Assembly (NCBI RefSeq): GCF_017640745.1
Contig: NZ_JAEPQA010000023.1
Span: forward strand, 18,636 to 82,635
DNA from: Nisaea sp.
GTDB lineage: Bacteria > Pseudomonadota > Alphaproteobacteria > Thalassobaculales > Thalassobaculaceae
Direction of reading: 5' to 3'
DNA: 64,000 nt
Part shown: positions 25,737 to 35,084 of the stretch, in pieces
Numbering within the stretch: the stretch's first letter is position 1
Layout: each line of letters begins with the position of its first letter
Translations under genes and position numbers: made by a program
The notes under the pieces: generated by a model
What the model saw: the letters and a program-made list of their open reading frames with translations, nothing else
Databases searched by the model: none
Told to the model about the DNA's origin: nothing

Positions 25737-27488
25737 CTATCTGATGCGGCGCGCCAGCGCGAAAGCGCGGCGGTTCCATTCGATCGTGCCGACGGCCTTG
25801 TAGAGGCGCCCGGCCTGGATCGTGAAGGCGGCGGCGGTGGCATTGTCGATATTGATCGAGAGCAGGCCGATCATGAGCAAAGCGTCGGCCTCGCTGATAT
25901 GGTCGGCCGCCTGACGGAACAGGCCCCGTGCCTCGGCATAGGCCTGCTGCGCCTGCGACAGGCGCCCTAGTTGCGATTCGAGATCCCCGATGGCGCGGAG
26001 CGCCGCTCCCTCGAGGGCCATCTCGTTCAGGCCCCGATACATCGTGCGCGCCTGAGCGAAGGTTACCCGGGCCCGGTCCGGCATCTCCATCAGCAGGTCG
26101 ATCTGGCCCATGTCCATCAGGGTTTGCGCCGCATCCCGGGTGCCGCCGGCATTCCGGTAGTGGTTCTGGGCTTCCTTCATCACCTCGCGGGCGCCGCGAT
26201 TGTTTCCCTTCTGCATTTCGACGCGCCCCTTGCCCTTGAGGGCGTCGGCGAGAATCGGAAGCTTGTCGCCGCCTTTGGAGAGCTGGATGGCGCGCTCGAA
26301 ATTGACCCGCGCGTCTTCCAGGCGCCCGGCCATGCGCTCCATTTCGCCGAGCCCGATCACGAAGCGCGCTTCCAGGCTGTCATCCTTCGACTCGGCGAGC
26401 AGGGTCCGCGCGACGGTACCCTGGGAGCGGGCGAAATCGAACCGGATCGGGGCCCGCCTCAGGTCGCCGCGGCCGGCCATCAGCGTGCTGTTGCCGACTC
26501 GTCTGGCGGCGTCGCGAAACCGGTCGGCGGCTTCGAGGGCGGTCGCCTGGGCGTTCGGAGCCCTTTCCAGGCGGCGCAGGATGTCCGTCATGGCGAGCCG
26601 GGTCATCGCCTCGCCGATGAAGTCGCCGGTGCGGCGGTAGAGCGTCAGGGCGCGTTCGAGGCGGTTCTGTGCTTCCGCCGTCTTTCGCGTCTGCCGGTCG
26701 ATTTCCGCCCGGCAATAGAGCGCGTGCGCTTCTCCGCTGCGGTCGCCGACCTGGCTGAACAGGAAATGCGCGTGCTCGAAAGCGCCGGCCGCTTCGTCCG
26801 ACTTGGTGAGCTGCATCGCCGCTTCGGCGAGCCCGAGGGTCGCGTTCGCTTCGCCGAAGCGGAAATTCTCGTCGGCGAACAGACGTCCGGCCTCGGCAAA
26901 GGCTTCCCTGGCGCCGTCGAAACTCTTCCGCTCGACCAGAAGATAGCCCTGCTGAAGCAAGGCGTTTGCCATGCTGGAGCGGAGTTTGGAGGTGTTTGCC
27001 GCGTTATAGGCGGATTCGTAGTTTCGCGCCGCGTCGTCCGGGTGACCGCGCGCACGCTCGAGCTTGCCGAGGCTCAAGAGGCAATCGACGATGCCCTCAT
27101 TGTCCTTGGCTTCCTTGAACAGGTCGCGCGCTTCCTGAAAGTTGTCCTTGGCCTCCGAGAACAGTCCGTGCAGGCGGAACCCTTCTCCCTGGGCCCACAG
27201 CCGCCCGGCCATCGCTCCGGGGCCAGTGCTGAGCGTTCCGCCCGAGCGCATCGCTTGGACGCCGCCGCCGCGCTGGATATCTCGCGAGACAACCCAGTCG
27301 GCGATCAGACCGCAGAAGCCGAACACACCGATTGTGACCGCCACCAGGTGCTGGTAGTTGGGCGCCTTGCCGAGGGTGAAGAAGTAACTTGCGGTCACAG
27401 CGATCGAAGTCAGCGCGACAATCGTCAGGCGTCTTTGCCAGATGCCGAGCCGGCCCCGGCGTTTCGCTCGTGTGATCGCAGAACGCAA
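25737..27488 (-). CDS. Membrane-anchored TPR-repeat protein
   Basis: A 583-residue protein with two N-terminal membrane spans (about residues 20-40 and 48-68). The rest, from about residue 90, is a long array of tetratricopeptide-like helical hairpins (for example LLSLGKLERARGHPDDAARN, LGLAEAAMQLTKSDEAAGAF, MGQIDLLMEMPDRARVTFAQ). Such arrays are protein-binding scaffolds. The best start is a TTG at 27488 with GGAAGGG upstream, so the N-terminus is uncertain. It stands alone between mlaA and the BASS permease gene, and no partner can be inferred. Confidence 0.75.
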   Translation of the reverse strand: MRSAITRAKRRGRLGIWQRRLTIVALTSIAVTASYFFTLGKAPNYQHLVAVTIGVFGFCGLIADWVVSRDIQRGGGVQAMRSGGTLSTGPGAMAGRLWAQGEGFRLHGLFSEAKDNFQEARDLFKEAKDNEGIVDCLLSLGKLERARGHPDDAARNYESAYNAANTSKLRSSMANALLQQGYLLVERKSFDGAREAFAEAGRLFADENFRFGEANATLGLAEAAMQLTKSDEAAGAFEHAHFLFSQVGDRSGEAHALYCRAEIDRQTRKTAEAQNRLERALTLYRRTGDFIGEAMTRLAMTDILRRLERAPNAQATALEAADRFRDAARRVGNSTLMAGRGDLRRAPIRFDFARSQGTVARTLLAESKDDSLEARFVIGLGEMERMAGRLEDARVNFERAIQLSKGGDKLPILADALKGKGRVEMQKGNNRGAREVMKEAQNHYRNAGGTRDAAQTLMDMGQIDLLMEMPDRARVTFAQARTMYRGLNEMALEGAALRAIGDLESQLGRLSQAQQAYAEARGLFRQAADHISEADALLMIGLLSINIDNATAAAFTIQAGRLYKAVGTIEWNRRAFALARRIR

Positions 27489-27590
27489 AAGCGGTTTCCC
27501 TTCCGCTGCCCCAAAACGGGAGTTGGACAGATGGCACGTAATCTAATTCAGATTCTATGCCATTCCGTTAACAACGGGCGCTCAGCCTGT

Positions 27591-28571
27591 TCACAAATGC
27601 GTCTTTCCCGCCTGAGTTGCGAGTATTCTTCCGGAAAAATACCGGTAAATCGGCTTCTGCAGCGCCGGAAGAATGTAAATGGGAAACTGGACGACGGCGA
27701 AAAAAAGAAACGCCTCCGGCCCGAGCGCCGGTCCGGCCGCGGCCATGAACAGCGCCATGTTGCGATTCCCCGAACAGAGGGCGACGGAAAGTTGATTCTG
27801 TCTCCCGGTCCAGAAGAAAAGCAGCCCGCCTGCGACTTGCAGCGCGATGCTCGCGGCGAAGGCGGCAGCTGTGTAAAGCAGGACCGTCCCGGGGTCCCTT
27901 TCCAGCCAGTCCCGTACCCCATCCATCACGGAGACGGCGAAGATCAGCATCAGAAGCACCGCAACTCCGTCGATGATGGCCGATTTCTCGCGCAGGAAGG
28001 TGGGGCCGAGCTTGCGCCGCAGTACCGTCGCGGCGATGGCGCAGCCGGCGATCATCAGGGCAAGCCTCAAGGTCAGGGCGCCGGCGCCGAGATCGACCTC
28101 GATTCCGATCAGCCAGAACAACAGGCCCGGAAGGATGAAGGGGAAGGCAAAGGTACAGATGACCATCAGGAACAGCGCGGCGGCCGCATCGAGCCCGATG
28201 ATCAGCGCGATGACCGGAACCGTGACCAGCGGCGGGCTGCCGCTCCAGATCAGAAGCGGAACCGCGAGATCCGAAGGGACTTCGAGCCAGGTGAGCACGA
28301 GATAGAATAGGCAGGGCGTCGCCACCAGCAGCCACGCGATGGCCACCAGGTGGGTTCCGAAGCGCCGGCTGGTCTGACCGAGCGAGGACGCGTCGGTCCG
28401 GGTCATCGCCAGTGTCAGCATGACGATCACTGTGGGCGCGAGCAGCGGTTTCGCGACCGCAGCCAGTTCCGGCAGAGCGAGCCCGATGAAGACTCCGAGG
28501 GCCATGACAAGCGCTGCGCGCCGTCCGAGATATTGCAGCAGCCTCACCTGGATCCGCTCCTTTTGCGTCAT
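27591..28571 (-). CDS. Bile acid:sodium symporter (BASS/SBF)-like permease
   Basis: A 326-residue membrane protein with about nine or ten spans and little loop sequence, with two repeats of five spans as in BASS-fold carriers. The conserved-looking segment ALCSGNRNMALFMAAAG in the second half resembles the BASS crossover region (SGxxNxxLA). GSPPLVTVPVIALIIGLD in the first half is the equivalent crossover. Substrate unknown. It is divergent from the thioesterase gene, with only 23 bases between start codons. Confidence 0.7.
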   Translation of the reverse strand: MTQKERIQVRLLQYLGRRAALVMALGVFIGLALPELAAVAKPLLAPTVIVMLTLAMTRTDASSLGQTSRRFGTHLVAIAWLLVATPCLFYLVLTWLEVPSDLAVPLLIWSGSPPLVTVPVIALIIGLDAAAALFLMVICTFAFPFILPGLLFWLIGIEVDLGAGALTLRLALMIAGCAIAATVLRRKLGPTFLREKSAIIDGVAVLLMLIFAVSVMDGVRDWLERDPGTVLLYTAAAFAASIALQVAGGLLFFWTGRQNQLSVALCSGNRNMALFMAAAGPALGPEAFLFFAVVQFPIYILPALQKPIYRYFSGRILATQAGKTHL

Positions 28572-28594
28572 GGCAGGACGGCAGAATTGCCGGT

Positions 28595-29098
28595 ATGGTC
28601 GGCTTTATGGAACCGGCTGATTCGAATAAGTGTTTCGCCTCCGGCGAACTGACCGTCCCCACCGAGTGGACCGACTATAACGGGCATATGAACGTGGGCT
28701 ACTACGTCGTTGCCTTCGATAAGGCGACCGACGTCGTTCTGGACCATCTGGGCATCGGGGAATCCTACAGGCGGGCCGAAGAGGCGTCCGTTTTCGTTCT
28801 GGAGGCGCATGTCACCTATGACCGCGAGGTGCATCCGGGTGACCGCTTGCGCTTCACGACGCAGTTTCTCGATCACGATTCGAAACGCGTGCACCTGTTC
28901 CACCGGATGTATCATGCCGGGGAAGGCTATCTCGCCGCGACCAATGAACTGATGATCATGCACATGGACCTCACGACGCGCCGTCCGGCGCCGTTTCTGG
29001 CTTCCGCGCTGTCGCGGATTGCCGAACTGCACGATCTCCATAAAACGCTGCCGCGACCGGATGCCGCCGGACACGCGATCGGCATCCGGCGACGGTGA
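28595..29098 (+). CDS. Hotdog-fold acyl-CoA thioesterase family protein
   Basis: A 167-residue single hotdog domain. VPTEWTDYNGHMNVGYYVVAFDKATD is the core motif (Asp in DYNGHMN as catalytic acid). FVLEAHVTYDREVHPGDRLRFTTQF and HRMYHAGEGYLAATNELMIMHMDL follow. The closest known type is the thioesterase domain found fused to or near L-carnitine dehydrogenase (betainyl-CoA thioesterase-like), by recollection of motif. An in-frame ATG at 28607 is an alternative start. The stop is five bases before the ClC gene, so they may be co-transcribed, with no obvious functional link. Confidence 0.8.
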   Translation: MVGFMEPADSNKCFASGELTVPTEWTDYNGHMNVGYYVVAFDKATDVVLDHLGIGESYRRAEEASVFVLEAHVTYDREVHPGDRLRFTTQFLDHDSKRVHLFHRMYHAGEGYLAATNELMIMHMDLTTRRPAPFLASALSRIAELHDLHKTLPRPDAAGHAIGIRRR

Positions 29099-29102
29099 AG
29101 AA

Positions 29103-30896
29103 ATGTCCGACGGCTTTCCGGTGAAGTGGATTTCCAAGGGACGTGAACGGGCGCTCCATGCGCTTCGGAACGAGCAGGTGCTGCTGTCCGGACTGGCCGT
29201 CGTCATCGGCGTGGCGGCGGCCTTTTCCGCCGTCCTGTTCCGGGAACTGATCGGCCTTATCCAGACGGGCTTTTTGGGTTTCGAGCACGAGCGGGTGGCG
29301 TCGGGAGTTGCCGGTCTCGCCTGGTGGCACGTGCTGCTTGCGCCGGCCGCCGGCGGGCTGCTGATCGGATTGTTCCTGCGGTACCTCATGCCCGGCGGCC
29401 GGCCCCAGGGCGTGGCCGATGTGATCGAGGCGAACGCGCTGCGGGCTGGGCGCGTCTCCGGCCGGGTCGGTCTCGGGGCGGCCTTCGTCAGCGCGGCCTC
29501 CATCGGCGCAGGCGCCTCTGTCGGGCGGGAAGGGCCCGCGGTGCATCTCGGGGCCACGATCGCAAGCTGGATCGGGCGCCGCTTCCGGCTCAACCGCTCG
29601 CAGTCCCGCACCCTGCTCGGCTGCGGCGTCGCGGCGGCGGTCGCGGCATCGTTCAACGCGCCGGTGGCCGGGGTCTTCTTCGCCCTGGAGGTTGTCATCG
29701 GGCATTACGCGCTGACCGCCTTCGCCCCGATTGTCATCGCCTCGGTGGCCGGCACGGTGGTGTCGCGGACCTATTTCGGCGACGTGCCCGCTTTTGTCGT
29801 GCCCCCGCACGAGATCGCGTCCTTCTTCGAGTTCGGAGCCTTTGCCCTGCTCGGCATCACCTCCGCCGTCGCCGCGGTTACCTTCATGCGGGTGTTCCGG
29901 TTCTCGCAGAAAGTGGCCGACTCCACCCGGCTGCCGCTGTGGATCCGGCCGGCCGTGGGCGGGCTTGTCATCGGTGGCATTGCAGTCTTCTACCCAGAAA
30001 TTCTGGGTGTCGGCTACGAGGCCATGGATAACGCGCTGAACGAGAACTATGCGCTGCTCATGCTGGTCACTCTGGCCCTGCTCAAGATCGTCGCGACCGG
30101 TATCTCCTTCGGTTTCGGTTTCGGCGGCGGCGTCTTCAGTCCGAGCCTGTTCATCGGCGCCATGGTCGGGGGCGCCTTCGGAATTATTGCGTCGATCCCG
30201 AACCCGGATCTCTCTTCCGGGCACGGCGCCTACACCCTGGTCGGGATGGGAGCTGTTTCGGGGGCGGTCCTCGGGGCGCCGATCTCGACCATGCTCATCA
30301 TCGTGGAGCTGACGGGCGATTACCGGCTGACGATCGCCGTCATGGTGGCCGTGGTGATCGCGTCGCTGCTGACCCGGACCCTGCACGGACCGTCGCTGTT
30401 CCACGATCAGCTCGCGGCGCGCGGCATCACCGTGCGCGGCAGTCACGACGTCGCCGTGCTGAGCGGTATCACCGTGAGAGACCTGATGCGGGACGACCAG
30501 GCCTCGATCCGCAACGATGCGTCACTCGAGGAGGTCAGGAAGGCCCTGCTCAGCGCGGCCGGAGGCGTGATCTACGTGACCGACGAAAAAGGCCGGCTGC
30601 AAGGCAGCGCAACCTTGGCCAATCTCGGAAAACATGCGTTCGGAACCGGTACGGAGGCGGAATTCAAGCTCGACGATGTCCTTGACCGGTCGCGTCCGAT
30701 TCTCGCCGCGGGAGACGAATTGGGGTCGGTTTTGGACCGGTTCGGTTCGGGAGGCGACGGGCAGCTTCCGGTCGTCCGCGAGCCTGCATGGCCGGTTCTT
30801 GTCGGACGGCTCGACGAGGCCGATGTCATGCGCGCGTACAATCAGGCACTGGAACGCCTGCGCGACGAGGAACATGGGGAAAGCCGGGGGCGTTGA
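29103..30896 (+). CDS. ClC-family chloride channel/transporter with C-terminal CBS pair
   Basis: A 597-residue protein. Membrane domain at about residues 25-425, followed by a cytoplasmic region with a probable CBS pair (about 455-585). The gating glutamate is present in SVGREGPAVHLG (Glu143), and FGGGVFSPSLFIGAMVGGAFG is the GxFxP region. The anion-site motif GSGIP of E. coli ClC-ec1 is replaced by PQGVA (GRPQGVADVIEA). The internal proton Glu203 of ClC-ec1 aligns with Val197 (FFALEVVIG). This may mean a channel or altered coupling; this is inference from motif comparison. The ATG at 29103 follows GAAGAA. Confidence 0.88.
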   Translation: MSDGFPVKWISKGRERALHALRNEQVLLSGLAVVIGVAAAFSAVLFRELIGLIQTGFLGFEHERVASGVAGLAWWHVLLAPAAGGLLIGLFLRYLMPGGRPQGVADVIEANALRAGRVSGRVGLGAAFVSAASIGAGASVGREGPAVHLGATIASWIGRRFRLNRSQSRTLLGCGVAAAVAASFNAPVAGVFFALEVVIGHYALTAFAPIVIASVAGTVVSRTYFGDVPAFVVPPHEIASFFEFGAFALLGITSAVAAVTFMRVFRFSQKVADSTRLPLWIRPAVGGLVIGGIAVFYPEILGVGYEAMDNALNENYALLMLVTLALLKIVATGISFGFGFGGGVFSPSLFIGAMVGGAFGIIASIPNPDLSSGHGAYTLVGMGAVSGAVLGAPISTMLIIVELTGDYRLTIAVMVAVVIASLLTRTLHGPSLFHDQLAARGITVRGSHDVAVLSGITVRDLMRDDQASIRNDASLEEVRKALLSAAGGVIYVTDEKGRLQGSATLANLGKHAFGTGTEAEFKLDDVLDRSRPILAAGDELGSVLDRFGSGGDGQLPVVREPAWPVLVGRLDEADVMRAYNQALERLRDEEHGESRGR

Positions 30897-31238
30897 GCGG
30901 GACTTGTTCGCCAAAAGACGACGGGGTGCTTCCATTCACCCGTTGGGGACAAGTGATGGATTGGCACCCCGTCTACCGTTTGTCGCGACCATTTGGGACC
31001 GGCTCTTGAAAGGTGCGACAACGGATCCGAAACCGTACTAACGCTTGACCCGATCCATCTGTGATATAGCTAGCGCAAGACGCGCCTTCGGCAATGGGAC
31101 CGGGTATTCGTTCTTGGTGGTTTTTTCAAAATGTCTGAGGACCACCTCGATTTAAATGAACTGTAAGCCCTAATTTACTAAAACTTTGTTAAAGGGCGAG
31201 GCATTTGGCAAGCTCTTTCGGATCGTGCGCTGGATTGA
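30897..31238. other. Spacer between ClC gene and helicase gene
   Basis: 342 bases without a credible gene. It holds a 54-nt stem-loop (30920-30973) just after the ClC gene. Further on, TTGACC at about 31046 and TATAGC are too close together (14 bases) to be a good promoter. An AT-rich tract follows near 31140-31195. GTTC-N7-TTTT at 31110-31124 is only half of a LexA-type site. Confidence 0.5.
30920..30973. repeat. 54-nt long stem-loop after the ClC gene
   Basis: GACGGGGTGC (30920-30929) pairs perfectly with GCACCCCGTC (30964-30973). The inner arms TCCATTCAC and GTGATGGA extend the stem with small bulges around a loop CCGTTGGGGACAA. No U-run follows. It could be a 3'-end stabiliser or terminator helper of the ClC transcript, or a degenerate mobile palindrome. 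Confidence 0.65.
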
Positions 31239-33548
31239 ATGACTGATCTGTTTTTTGAAAGTGAACCTGAACAGCCGCTTTCGGGCGGTGCCGAGACCGA
31301 GCCCTACTTCGACGGGCTGAACACGCCACAGGCAGAGGCGGTACGGTCTCTGGACGGTCCGGTTCTGGTGCTGGCCGGCGCCGGAACGGGCAAGACCCGC
31401 GTGCTGACGACGCGGCTCGCTCATCTGATTTCGACCGGCACGGCGCGGCCCTGGAACGTGCTTGCTGTCACTTTCACGAACAAGGCGGCGCGGGAGATGC
31501 GCGAGCGCGTGGCTGCCGTCATCGGCCCGATGGCGGAGCAGGTCTGGCTCGGCACCTTTCATGCCCTCGGCGCCAAGATCCTGCGGCGTCATGCGGAGCT
31601 CGTCGGGCTGCGGCCCGACTTCACCATCCTCGATGCGGACGATCAGCAACGGCTGCTGAAACAGATCCTGCAGGCGTCGAACATCGACGACAAGAAATGG
31701 CCGGCGCGCGCCATGATGGGGGTGATCCAGCGCTGGAAGGATCGCGGACTGACACCCGACAAGATCGGGCGCGATGAGGCCGGCGATCTTGCCGGTGGGC
31801 GGCTTGTCGAGATCTACCGGCAATACCAGGAGAGGCTTAAGATCCTGAACGCGGTGGATTTCGGTGATCTGCTGTTGCTGGTCGTCGACATCTTCCAGAG
31901 CCATCCCGATGTGCTCTCGCGATACCACGATCAGTTCACCCACATTCTTGTCGATGAATATCAGGACACGAACGTCGTCCAGTATCTCTGGCTTCGGCTG
32001 CTGGCGCAGAGGAACCGGAATATCTGCTGCGTCGGTGACGACGATCAGTCGATCTATGGCTGGCGCGGTGCCGAGGTCGGCAACATCCTGAAATTCGAGA
32101 AGGATTTTCCCGGCGCCCGGATCGTCAGGCTGGAGCAGAATTACCGCTCCACCTCCCGCATCCTCGCGGCGGCTTCCGGTCTGATCGCCCACAATGAGGG
32201 GCGGCTCGGCAAGACGCTCTGGACCGAGGGTTCGGACGGCGAGAAGCTGGAGGTCCGCGGGCTCTGGGACGGCGAGTCCGAGGCCCGCTATGTCGGCGAG
32301 GAAATCGAGGCGCTGCAGCGCAAGGGCGCGAAACTCTCCGAGATTGCGGTGCTGGTGCGCGCCGGATTCCAGACCCGTGAGTTTGAGGAACGCTTCCTCA
32401 CCATCGGTCTGCCCTACCGGGTTGTCGGCGGCGCACGGTTCTACGAGCGGATGGAGATCCGCGATGCTCTCGCCTATCTCCGGGTGATCAATCAGCGTGA
32501 CGACGATCTCGCCTTCGAGCGGATCGTCAACAAGCCGAAGCGGGGGATCGGCGACAGCACCATGCAGGCGGTGCATCACCTCGCCCGGAACGAAGGTACG
32601 TCGCTCTACCGCGCGGCCGCGCGCATCGTCGAGACCGACGAGTTGAAACCGGCGGCGAAGCGCAAGCTCGCCGAGGTGATCGAGAATTTCGAGCGCTGGC
32701 GCTCTCTCGTCGAGGTCGAGGACCACAGCGACCTCGCCCGTATCGTGCTGGACGAGTCCGGCTATACCGAGATGTGGCAGAAGGACAAGTCGCCGGAGGC
32801 GCCCGGACGGTTGGAGAACCTCAAGGAACTCTGCGGTGCGATGGAGGAGTTCGAGAACCTCGCCGGCTTCCTCGAACATATCAGCCTGGTCATGGAAAAC
32901 GCGGAAAGCGCTGATCAGGAGCAGGTCAGCATCATGACCCTGCATGCCGCCAAGGGCCTCGAATTCAACGACGTCTTCCTGCCCGGCTGGGAGGACGGCA
33001 TGTTTCCGAACCAGCGGGCGCTGGACGAGAACGGCGCCGCCGGGCTCGAAGAGGAACGGCGGCTGGCCTATGTCGGGCTGACGCGGGCGCGCAAGCGCGT
33101 ACATATCAGCTTCGCCGCGAACCGCCGCGTGCATGGCATGTGGCAGAGCTCTGTTCCGTCGCGCTTTGTCGAGGAATTGCCGGACGAGCATGTCGAGATT
33201 TCCAGCGAGACCGGGTTCCAGGGCTCGCGCTATGGCGGATATGGCGCCGCGTCCGGCGCTGCGGATCTCTGGGGAGACGGGGGTTTCGGCTATGGCTCGG
33301 CCCAGTCGGGACGCGGTCCCGGCTATGGCCGGCGAAGGGGCGAGAGCCGTGCCGGGCCGCCTCTTCTGGAAGGCAAGGGCTATGTCGTCGACCGGTCCTC
33401 GCCGTCGGGCTTCTCGGTCGGGGAACGGGTCTTCCACCAGAAATTCGGCATGGGCACCGTTTCCTCCATCGATGGGGACAAGCTGCAGATTGCCTTCGAC
33501 AAGGCAGGCAGCAAGAAAGTCGTCGCGAGCTTTGTGAGCAAACCATGA
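31239..33548 (+). CDS. uvrD: ATP-dependent DNA helicase UvrD/PcrA
   Basis: A 769-residue superfamily 1A helicase. Motif Q (LNTPQAEAV), Walker A LAGAGTGKTR, motif Ia FTNKAAREM, motif II VDEYQDTN, motif III DDDQSIYGWRGAE, motif IV LEQNYRST, motif V TLHAAKGLEF and motif VI VGLTRARKR are all visible. The C-terminus has the short conserved end GERVFHQKFGMGTVSSIDGDKL, typical of UvrD/PcrA and probably for RNA polymerase or partner contact. Roles are nucleotide excision repair, mismatch repair and removal of RecA. The ribosome binding site is weak. The stop overlaps the prmA start (ATGA). Confidence 0.95.
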   Translation: MTDLFFESEPEQPLSGGAETEPYFDGLNTPQAEAVRSLDGPVLVLAGAGTGKTRVLTTRLAHLISTGTARPWNVLAVTFTNKAAREMRERVAAVIGPMAEQVWLGTFHALGAKILRRHAELVGLRPDFTILDADDQQRLLKQILQASNIDDKKWPARAMMGVIQRWKDRGLTPDKIGRDEAGDLAGGRLVEIYRQYQERLKILNAVDFGDLLLLVVDIFQSHPDVLSRYHDQFTHILVDEYQDTNVVQYLWLRLLAQRNRNICCVGDDDQSIYGWRGAEVGNILKFEKDFPGARIVRLEQNYRSTSRILAAASGLIAHNEGRLGKTLWTEGSDGEKLEVRGLWDGESEARYVGEEIEALQRKGAKLSEIAVLVRAGFQTREFEERFLTIGLPYRVVGGARFYERMEIRDALAYLRVINQRDDDLAFERIVNKPKRGIGDSTMQAVHHLARNEGTSLYRAAARIVETDELKPAAKRKLAEVIENFERWRSLVEVEDHSDLARIVLDESGYTEMWQKDKSPEAPGRLENLKELCGAMEEFENLAGFLEHISLVMENAESADQEQVSIMTLHAAKGLEFNDVFLPGWEDGMFPNQRALDENGAAGLEEERRLAYVGLTRARKRVHISFAANRRVHGMWQSSVPSRFVEELPDEHVEISSETGFQGSRYGGYGAASGAADLWGDGGFGYGSAQSGRGPGYGRRRGESRAGPPLLEGKGYVVDRSSPSGFSVGERVFHQKFGMGTVSSIDGDKLQIAFDKAGSKKVVASFVSKP

Positions 33549-34432
33549 AACCAATCTGGCAGGTCTCGCTGGAGACCTCCGCGGAGGCGGCGCTGCCGCT
33601 TTCCGACGTCCTCGAGCCGTTCGTCGAGGCGATTTCCGTATTCGAGGAAGAGGATCGCGGGATCTGGGTCCTCAAGGGCGTGACGACCGAGGAGCCGGAC
33701 CGGGGCGCGATCGTTGCCGCGCTTTCGGTCGCGGCCGCGGTCGAGGGGTGTGCCTTGCCCGAGGTGGAGGTCGCCCTGTTGCCGGAGACCGACTGGATCC
33801 GGCTCAACCGGGAATCCTTCCCCGCGATGCAGTTCGGACGCTTCCTGGTGCATGGCTCGCATCTCCGTGGGAAGACGCCGAAGGCGGTTCTCGCGATCGA
33901 AGTGGATGCGGCGCAGGCCTTCGGCTCCGGCTCGCACGGAACGACCGAAGGCTGTCTGCGCGCGATCGGCATGCTGGCGCATCGGATACGGCCGCGGAAC
34001 GTGCTCGATATGGGCTGCGGATCGGGAATTCTCAGCATGGCGGCGGCGAAGATCTGGCCCGACGCCCGCGTGCGCGCCGTGGATATCGATCCGGTGTCGG
34101 TGACGACGACGCGCGAGAATGCCGTCGCGAACGGTGTCGCCGCGCGGGTGCGTGCCGACGCCGGAAACGGCTATGACGTTCTGGCGCGGGAGCCGGCGGG
34201 CTCCTACGATCTCATTCTTTCCAACATCCTTGCCCGTCCGTTGTGCCGGATGGCGCCGGACCTGGCGCATCAGCTCAAGCCGGGCGGCATGGCGGTGCTG
34301 TCGGGATTGCTCTTCCATCAGACTGCCGCGGTCGTTGCGGCGCACCGGAGCCAGGGGCTCCGCTTGGTGCGCAAATGGCGCTACGGCGACTGGATGACGC
34401 TGCTGCTGGAAAAGAAAACCGGCACGGTCTGA
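33545..34432 (+). CDS. prmA: Ribosomal protein L11 methyltransferase PrmA
   Basis: A 295-residue class I SAM methyltransferase. The PrmA-specific motif is AFGSGSHGTTEGCL (usually AFGTGxHxTT), followed by VLDMGCGSGILSMAAAK (SAM motif I), AVDIDPVSVTTTREN and ILSNILARPL (catalytic NIxxxPL). It trimethylates ribosomal protein L11 at its N-terminus and lysines. Start by ATGA overlap with uvrD. An inverted repeat follows the gene. Confidence 0.95.
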   Translation: MKPIWQVSLETSAEAALPLSDVLEPFVEAISVFEEEDRGIWVLKGVTTEEPDRGAIVAALSVAAAVEGCALPEVEVALLPETDWIRLNRESFPAMQFGRFLVHGSHLRGKTPKAVLAIEVDAAQAFGSGSHGTTEGCLRAIGMLAHRIRPRNVLDMGCGSGILSMAAAKIWPDARVRAVDIDPVSVTTTRENAVANGVAARVRADAGNGYDVLAREPAGSYDLILSNILARPLCRMAPDLAHQLKPGGMAVLSGLLFHQTAAVVAAHRSQGLRLVRKWRYGDWMTLLLEKKTGTV

Positions 34433-34471
34433 GGACCGCGCCGGCAGGGACGCATCTACTTAGGGGAAAAT

Positions 34472-34508
34472 CGGCGGTTCCGGATGGGAGGAAGGTCCGG
34501 AACCGCCG
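34472..34508 (-). terminator. Terminator of the DUF1127 gene
   Basis: CGGCGGTTCCGGA and TCCGGAACCGCCG form a perfect 13-bp stem with an 11-base loop. On the minus strand it is followed by ATTTTCCCC. It suits the DUF1127 gene and could also stop prmA transcripts. Confidence 0.75.
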
Positions 34509-34547
34509 GTATTCGAGCTTGGAAAGCCTCCTTTGGGGAGGGGGATA

Positions 34548-34988
34548 TCAGGCGGCTTCCCGGTGCTCGTCGGTATTCGCGGCTTCGACGGTAACGACCG
34601 CCGGAGCTTCGGCGACGGCGGCCATCGGAGCGATGATCGTCTTCGCGGCGACCGGCTCGGTCGTGGACGCGGCCAGCTTGCGGGCGACATGGGCGATATC
34701 GCTGCGATAGAGGCCGATATCCGCCAGCATGCGGTCGTCGAGGTCGTTCAGTTCCGCCATCGTACGGGAGACCCGGAGGCGGTTGATCAGGTTCGAGAAC
34801 ATGGTTTTCACTCCGTTCACAAGAAGGGTGCCGATGTAGCGGTTCCATTCCTCGCGGATGTGCATCTCGGCGGAATAGAGGCTGTGATTGCGGATCACTG
34901 TGTTGTCCGGATCGCTGACCCGGGCAACAAAGGGGCCCGCTTCAATCACGCGCAGGTTATCGGCGCGGCTCAGTTTGTAGTAGTTCAT
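34548..34988 (-). CDS. DUF1127 domain protein
   Basis: A 146-residue protein. The DUF1127 motif is at about residues 62-105 (NLINRLRVSRTMAELNDLDDRMLADIGLYRSDI). Flanks are a polar N-terminal part and an Ala/Val-rich low-complexity tail. DUF1127 proteins bind RNA or regulators in alphaproteobacteria and affect phosphate, nitrogen and stress responses; most are only ~45-75 residues, so this one is extended on both sides. The ATG at 34988 has GAGG upstream and is preferred to one 60 bases earlier. A TATATT -10-like box (35027-35032) and palindromes lie upstream. Confidence 0.8.
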   Translation of the reverse strand: MNYYKLSRADNLRVIEAGPFVARVSDPDNTVIRNHSLYSAEMHIREEWNRYIGTLLVNGVKTMFSNLINRLRVSRTMAELNDLDDRMLADIGLYRSDIAHVARKLAASTTEPVAAKTIIAPMAAVAEAPAVVTVEAANTDEHREAA

Positions 34989-35084
34989 GATCTTCGCCTC
35001 GTAAGGCTCTGTTGTTCGATGACTGGAATATAGATCCTCGCTTGACATGCGAGGAGCGATGTGTTTGCAGCGCAGTTATGCGTT

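Noticed and set aside
31044..31065. Promoter for uvrD (TTGACC ... TATAGC)
   Set aside because: The hexamers are only 14 bases apart, too close for a housekeeping promoter; other spacings give poor -10 boxes.
31110..31124. SOS box upstream of uvrD
   Set aside because: Only the first GTTC is present; the second half reads TTTT at N7. It does not meet the GTTC-N7-GTTC consensus.
31170..33554. 794-codon open frame antisense to the helicase gene
   Set aside because: It mirrors uvrD, whose helicase motifs are all intact. Long antisense frames are expected in GC-rich genes with strong third-position bias.
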